A DNA stretch of 64,000 nt from Anagrus nilaparvatae. Taxonomy: Eukaryota > Arthropoda > Insecta > Hymenoptera > Mymaridae. The stretch is taken from assembly GCA_022575985.1 (NCBI GenBank), contig JAKSXM010000272.1, positions 21,696,501 through 21,760,500 on the forward strand. Direction: 5' to 3'. Both the position numbers and the translations under genes were made by a program. Each line of letters begins with the position of its first letter. The stretch's first letter is position 1. Below are positions 59,181 through 64,000 of the stretch, in pieces. The notes under the pieces are model-generated. The model searched no databases. It saw nothing but the letters and a program-made list of their open reading frames with translations, and was not told where the DNA came from.

Positions 59181-59197
59181 AATTTTTTTTCAGTGTA

Positions 59198-59865
59198 CCC
59201 AATTTTAGCCTTCTAGATCAATTTCTTGATTTTTGGAAGCCATTTTCGTATTTTTGGCCTTTTTTTAGTAATTTGACGCTACTTTTTATTATTGCTACCA
59301 AATCCTTATTTATACTTAAAAAATATTTTTTTTTATTTTACTTACTAATAAAAAATTTCTCGTATAGTGTTCGATTTTGGGATCCAAAAATTAATTTGCA
59401 ATGCGCATGCACAAAAAGTCATTATTTACAATTAAATCTTTATTGTAGTTAAATATCTCAATTTGTTTAGAAAATTGTGCAGATTTTATTCTATTTGGTC
59501 TAATAACCTATTTTTACCATCTCAAAAAAAAATATAAAAAAGCTAATCGGAAAGCTCCTGATCAGAAAATAATATTTCTTAAATTGCTGCCAGTTTAAAA
59601 AATTTTTTTTAACCTTTGAAAAGTTCGTGAAAAAATGACGAAATCAAAATTGAAAGTCATAATTTAACATTTTTTAAAATTTTCTTAATCAATTTTTTGA
59701 CCATAGAATCAAATTTTAGGGAAAATTTCGTACATGTAACTGCAGAAAAGAAATCGAAATTAGAACTGAAGGATTTATTTTTAGTTGCTCTTCTGGAATA
59801 AAATAGTTTTGTCTGATTTCCGCAATCGTTCCAGCCTAGTTTGCGTGGAATCTCTCAATTATAAA
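59198..59865. repeat. Family E repeat, right part of interrupted copy
   Basis: It resumes with CCAATTTTAGCCTTCTAG and ends near CTAGTTTGCGTGGAATCTCT, which corresponds to GAGTTGACGTGGAATCTCTT at 20058. An inner block, GGGATCCAAAAATTAATTTG plus GCGCATGC (about 59381-59410), resembles the reverse complement of 19770-19805. The 94-codon plus frame at 59168-59452 is a by-product. Confidence 0.4.
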
Positions 59866-61388
59866 ATAAAAAATGTCCTTATTTTTTTTTGCTCTTGAAA
59901 TACAAAACTGAATGAGGGATAATACATTTATGCACACAAAATATCAACTTTATTCATTATAAAGGGTGAGTTTATTTATGTAAAATACTATATATTTTTA
60001 AAACGACAGTGAAAATTAATTTAAAAAAAAAAAAATTAATTTGTAATAAGAGCCTTTTTTGTATTATATTTTTATAAAAAATTACCATTGATAAAAACTT
60101 GCAAAAAATGTATTAAATTTCATTAAAAAATTGTTAGCTGTAAAAAATATCGTCTACCTTTTTTTAAACATTAATTATAGAAAAAAAAACCTGTAAAAAT
60201 TTAAAAATTATTAAAAATTCAAGCAATTGCAATTACATCTATAATTATTTAAACTAAAAAAAAAAATATCGACTAAAAACTTAAACATTACTCATAGAAA
60301 ATAAATAAAAACTAAAGCCACACTAACCCTAAATCAAACATCAAAAACTTTTGCTAATGGCAGATTGGATGCTATAAAACTCTATAGATAAAAGGAATAG
60401 GTAATTGCGTTTATGGTTCCTGATTAGGAAGCAAATAAGAACTAAATACACAAGACATTTACGCAAATAAGGCCATTTTATAACTGAATTTAAATCCATG
60501 CAAAGTACAATAATGGATTAAACCACAAAAATTGTATATTTCATATAGGTTTTCTATACACACGTAAAAAAAACTGCACAATAAAACCAAAGATAATAAA
60601 TTTCCTTTGTTAAATAATTTTTTATCCAATTATAATAATTAAATTATTGATTTTTTATTTGTTTATTTTTTTATTATAAAAGTAATCAATTTTTCAAAAA
60701 CAAATAATGGAATCCCCAACCAAGATGAAATTTAACATCTGAAATTGAAATTTTCGTAAAAAGATTGAATTCATTTATTAATGCAAAATGGAAATAAGAG
60801 ATATTAAAAATAGACATTTTTTGCCCTAAAAATGAAAATTTTAAATTAATATATAAGAACTTACTATATTAATAATTATATACATTTTTTTTTACCCTAA
60901 GACTATATAAAGTAAGAATAAAAAATTGCAAAATTAAGCCTCAGTAAATTATAATGTTTAACAATAATTAAAATATATATCTGAAATTAAATTTTTTATT
61001 TCAAATATGTGTCAGAACAATAACTTTTTTTTTAGATACATACCTAATTTTGAAATTTCATAAAAAATTTACAACTTCTAAGTAATCAATATAGATATAG
61101 GAAACTATGTTATCATCTAAAGTTAAAGGGTATTTTGTTAAACAATTTTTTTTTCTTACCATATAAAGGTGGAATTCTCTATCGATTACTTTGGTTTATT
61201 ATTTTTAGTTTTCAACTTTACCGATATTTAATAAAAAATTTTTATTTAAAAAAAAATTAATTAATAATTTTTGTTTGTGTAAAATTTTTATAAATTTTAT
61301 GTAAGTATTTGGTATGTGTACCAAAAGTAAAAAAGTTTCTCTAAGGGTTACTGAAAAAAGAAATTATAAAAGTTGAATGTATCTAATA
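59866..61388. other. AT-rich stretch, no gene seen
   Basis: Only A/T-rich sequence; no frame of 60 codons or more. Confidence 0.5.
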
Positions 61389-61480
61389 CAGTTGGCCCTT
61401 GTTATACGCAGGGGTTCCGTTTCTGGAAGACACTGCTTGTTATAATACCCTTTTATAATAGGAAATAGGGAATTAGGTTT
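61389..61480 (+). mobile_element. Single Tigger/pogo-like terminus
   Basis: After TA (61387-61388) the sequence CAGTTGGCCCTTGTTATACG, then CAGGGGTTCCGTTTCTGGAA, resembles termini of Tigger-type pogo elements (CAGT..CCCT..TATACG). No opposite end is found in the window, so this is a truncated piece or its partner has decayed. Its type differs from the element at 5164. Confidence 0.4.
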
Positions 61481-62571
61481 ACTGAAAAAGGAAAATTTTG
61501 CCAAAAATTAAGTGTTTAATCTTTTTAAGTAGATCAAAGATTTTCAAAACCCTTTTAAGTTGCCTTTATTGAACAGAGGGGGTTGGCCGGCTTGAGAAAG
61601 AATCACCCATATATATTTAATTTCCATTCCTGCATGAATTTTGTTGTCAATCAGATACAATCAGAGAAATCCTATAGTTGGAATAAAAATGTAATCCATA
61701 TTTTGTCCTAATTTTAATTCAGAAATAGCTAAAAATAATTTTTTTTTGATATGCAGTATCAAATTTTGCTTAAAATTGAATATTAAAAAAAAAAAAATAT
61801 TTAAAAATTCAAAATCTAAAACTAAACTACCCATATAATATTTTCTCCCTTATCTAACAATCTTAAATTTATACATAAAAAATGTAACAATACCTTTTTT
61901 TCTGATAAGACTAAAACTGCTTCTACGAAATACTTATTTTTTTTTTACTTAATTTTTTTAAATAAAATTAAAAATTTAATTTCTTAGTAATAATTTTTTT
62001 TGAATTTGCATAGAAATTACAAGAGTTTGCTGTTTGACATACTTATGAAAAATGTGTATAATTAAAAATAATTAAATTATTAAGCTAATTTTAAACGATG
62101 TATCCACTTAAATAAAATTATTTTTCATGAAGGGCTTAAGCAATTATTAGAGTCTTTAGGAGCCTCTCGTCAACTTTTCTCGCATTATAATATAACTATT
62201 ACCTAAACTGAATAGAATGTGTTTTTTGCTCTTTTGTCACAAAATTCTCAATAAATTTGTTATAAAAAGTTTATTGTCTCGGATGTGATTAATGTCCCAA
62301 GAGTCCGTAAACCTATATAAAAAACTCAGCAAAAAACCAATATTTATTCAGCTGGTAAATAAGGGCAATAATGACGGCCTCTCATGAAAAATGCACTATT
62401 AACCTCATCTATAGAAATATTCATTTTTAACAAAAGCGATTACAGGAAGCTTTTGCAAAAATAAACATTTCTATACAAGTCAGTTAAGAACATGTGAGTT
62501 CCACGAATTTGGGAATCAGTTTCTTTTGTTTCAAAGCATCCTAAATACCCCCCATTCATTCTAATCTAAAT
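61481..62571. other. AT-rich stretch, no gene seen
   Basis: The part at 62120-62570 is somewhat less AT-rich and could be upstream or intronic sequence of the possible exon at 62572. A TATATAAA-like word lies near 62314. Confidence 0.35.
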
Positions 62572-62760
62572 CTTTAAGGTCTATGAAAATACAGGAGTTT
62601 AAGATATATAAGGTTTATTTTGCAAATTATAATCAACAAACTTTCGATTGGTTTCATTTTTCGTCTAAAGATCTTATTTCAAGCCACGTAGACAAGAATT
62701 ATGTAACACTAATTTTGCGAACGCGAAATAAAATAATTCAAATAAATATTTTTGTCAAAA
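62572..62760 (+). CDS. Possible coding exon, weak
   Basis: A frame opens at ATG 62583 and runs 60 codons to TAA at 62763. Residues are better mixed than in most frames here (YFANYNQQTFDWFHFSSKDL, then ISSHVDKNYVTLILRTRNK). A GTAAGC donor-like word begins at 62761, which overlaps the stop, so splicing there would keep the frame open. A CTTTAAG acceptor-like word precedes the start. There is no recognised domain. It could be chance. Confidence 0.22.
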
Positions 62761-63059
62761 AGTAAGCAATTTTAAATTACTGCAAAAGTTTTTACATACA
62801 AGTTCCCAGTCTCCAAAACTGCTTAACTTTTTAATTTAACAATTATTTTTTTTCTGCAGTAAAAAGTAATTATTTTTAAGTAGTATTACAAAAAATTTGT
62901 TCAGACAGACGAGAATTATTAAATTTATTATTTTTACAATTTTCTTTTTAAAAAGAAAGATTAAACTAAAAAATTTAATTACTTTTTTTCATTTATTTTA
63001 ATGATTTCTTTTTTTTACCGAAAAAAGAAAAAAAATAAACAGAAAACATAAAGTTTACA
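62761..63059. other. AT-rich spacer
   Basis: Poly-T and poly-A runs; nothing recognised. Confidence 0.5.
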
Positions 63060-63862
63060 CTTATAACAATGAAACTTATTTCGCAGCACCGACACTCTAG
63101 CACCGAAACAAATTACGCCCGGAACACAAAACGGTAAAAATAATTTTTTTTTTGTTTTCTTTTAAATAAATTTACTTTTAAATTTACTAATTATTATTTA
63201 TAAAAGCCACTTAAAATCCATTTTGGCCATAACAAATCTTTTATTAGTTATAAACAAATAGTTAGTAAAATTCGAAACCGCCATTTAGGCCGAAATGACA
63301 CTTTTACTGCCGAGTAACGTGATCAAAATGGCAAAATCTTATTAATAATCTATTTTGTTATTAATCTTTTATTGTTAATCTTAAACCCATGGTGTAATAA
63401 GTAAAACCAGAAAGAAAGTTTCTGGCCAATGGGCCGCCGGGTTTAAGAAGTTTAGCCCTTTTATGAGATTTTTTAAAGTCAGTATGACACGAGACCGCCA
63501 TTTAGGCCAAAATGACTCTTTTACAGCCGAGTAACGTGATTACAAGGGCTCAAGGGTGAAATAATTTTTCATTAAGCCTTATTTAGTATATAATAATTAA
63601 TAAGATTTTGCCTTTTTTTATCACGTTACTCGACAGTAAAAGTGTCATTTTGGCTTAAATGACGGTTTTGAATATTACTAATTATTTGTTTATAACTATA
63701 ATAAAAGATTTTTGGTCAAAATTGATTTATTTTAATGAATAGTTAATAAATTCAAAAGTAAATTGATTTAAAAGAATTCCAAAAAAATTTATTTTTATAA
63801 TTTGTATTCGTAATTTGTTTTGGTGCTAGAGTATCGGTGCTGGAATCAGTTTCATTTATAAG
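63060..63862. mobile_element. Foldback element with arms near 280 bp and a third arm copy
   Basis: The outer left arm (CAGCACCGACACTCTAGCAC, CGAAACAAATTACG) pairs with the outer right arm (CGTAATTTGTTTTGGTGCTA, GAGTATCGGTGCTGG). Further in, CCGCCATTTAGGCCGAAATG and GCCGAGTAACGTGAT (63280-63332) pair with ATCACGTTACTCGACAG and TGTCATTTTGGCTTAAATGA (63620-63663). Between the arms, 63486-63545 holds another copy of CCGCCATTTAGGCCAAAATG and GCCGAGTAACGTGAT in left-arm orientation. It has no coding capacity. Confidence 0.82.
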
Positions 63863-63879
63863 AATATTACAAAATCTTA

Positions 63880-64000
63880 AATAGGAATTCAAAAAGATTT
63901 TTTTGCCCTCCCGGGCGTAAAACTCGCGCGTAAAGAATTTTCTGCACTCGTTCTACGCCTAGGTGGGCAAAAAATAGTGTAAGCACCATGGGCGAAATAC
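63880..64000. repeat. GC-richer dispersed repeat, copy 2, cut by window edge
   Basis: AACTCGCGCGTAAAGAATTT, CTGCACTCGTTCTACGCC and GTAAGCACCATGGGCGAAAT reproduce the order at 15250-15480, with about 80 bp fewer between the second and third blocks. The element continues beyond the window. Confidence 0.75.

Larger units (their letters stand above)
57037..59197. mobile_element. 2157-bp CACTG-family element with TA duplications
   Basis: The element is 57039-59195. It begins CACTGAAAAAAAAATCCGCT followed by TGCCGC and ends with GCGGCAAGCGGAATTTTTTT followed by TCAGTG. TA flanks both sides (57037-57038 and 59196-59197). Inside are a long hairpin (57091-58727), a nested smaller palindromic element in its left arm (57198-57556) and a tandem array of palindromic 21-bp units near the right end. 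No transposase frame is present; the 65-codon frame at 57782-57979 lies in the hairpin arm. Shorter relatives are at 11288 and 46925. TA duplication and length suggest a composite non-autonomous Tc1/mariner-superfamily element. Confidence 0.78.

Noticed and set aside
59168..59452. 94-codon plus frame
   Set aside because: It starts inside the transposon terminus and runs into family E repeat sequence.

Overview
This window looks like intergenic or intronic DNA from a eukaryote, most likely an arthropod and plausibly an insect. By eye it is about four-fifths A+T. It has no operons, no long open frames and no recognisable tRNA or rRNA genes, but it has many homopolymer runs, TA/AC microsatellites and spliceosomal signals. 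A hymenopteran parasitoid or an aphid would fit the base composition and the mix of Ty3/gypsy, LINE, pogo-like and intron-bearing KRBA2/SCAND3-like transposon remains. That assignment is inference.

Host coding sequence is scarce. The best candidates are two minus-strand coding exons. One is at 37399-37612: a start codon, 71 complete codons and a consensus GTAAGT donor. The other is at 53820-53962: an acceptor, a start codon and 37 codons. A weaker plus-strand exon lies at 62572-62760. Decayed coding stretches that I cannot name lie at 2410-2674, 21715-22383 and 43434-43594.

Most recognisable structure is transposon debris. (1) A minus-strand Ty3/gypsy relic at 48070-49900 keeps integrase and RNase H motifs but apparently joins a gag-like piece directly to RNase H. 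(2) A plus-strand KRBA2/SCAND3-like integrase pseudogene with introns (31600-32514) ends where a 5'-truncated LINE 3' end begins (32516-32905). (3) Many non-autonomous inverted-repeat elements are present: a 943-bp pogo-like MITE (5164-6106), a 2157-bp element with TA target duplications that contains a giant hairpin and a further nested element (57039-59195), foldback elements at 63060-63862 and 50955-51515 (the latter with a 227-bp MITE nested in its loop), and smaller palindromic MITEs.

The labels below are my own for families seen more than once in the window. Family A is the hairpin at 10934, 16011 and 45822. Family B has a tandem core of about 30 bp, at 9893, 33076 and 52578. Family C is long inverted-repeat elements at 4019, 26700 and 46406. 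Family D is at 6640, 30045 and 39920. Family E is at 19190, with an interrupted copy at 56783/59198. Family F carries a tandem core of about 150 bp, at 23843 and 34921. The CACTG family is at 11288, 46925 and 57039. A GC-richer repeat is at 15250 and again at the right edge (63880-64000). The remaining sequence is unannotated AT-rich DNA in which I see no gene.
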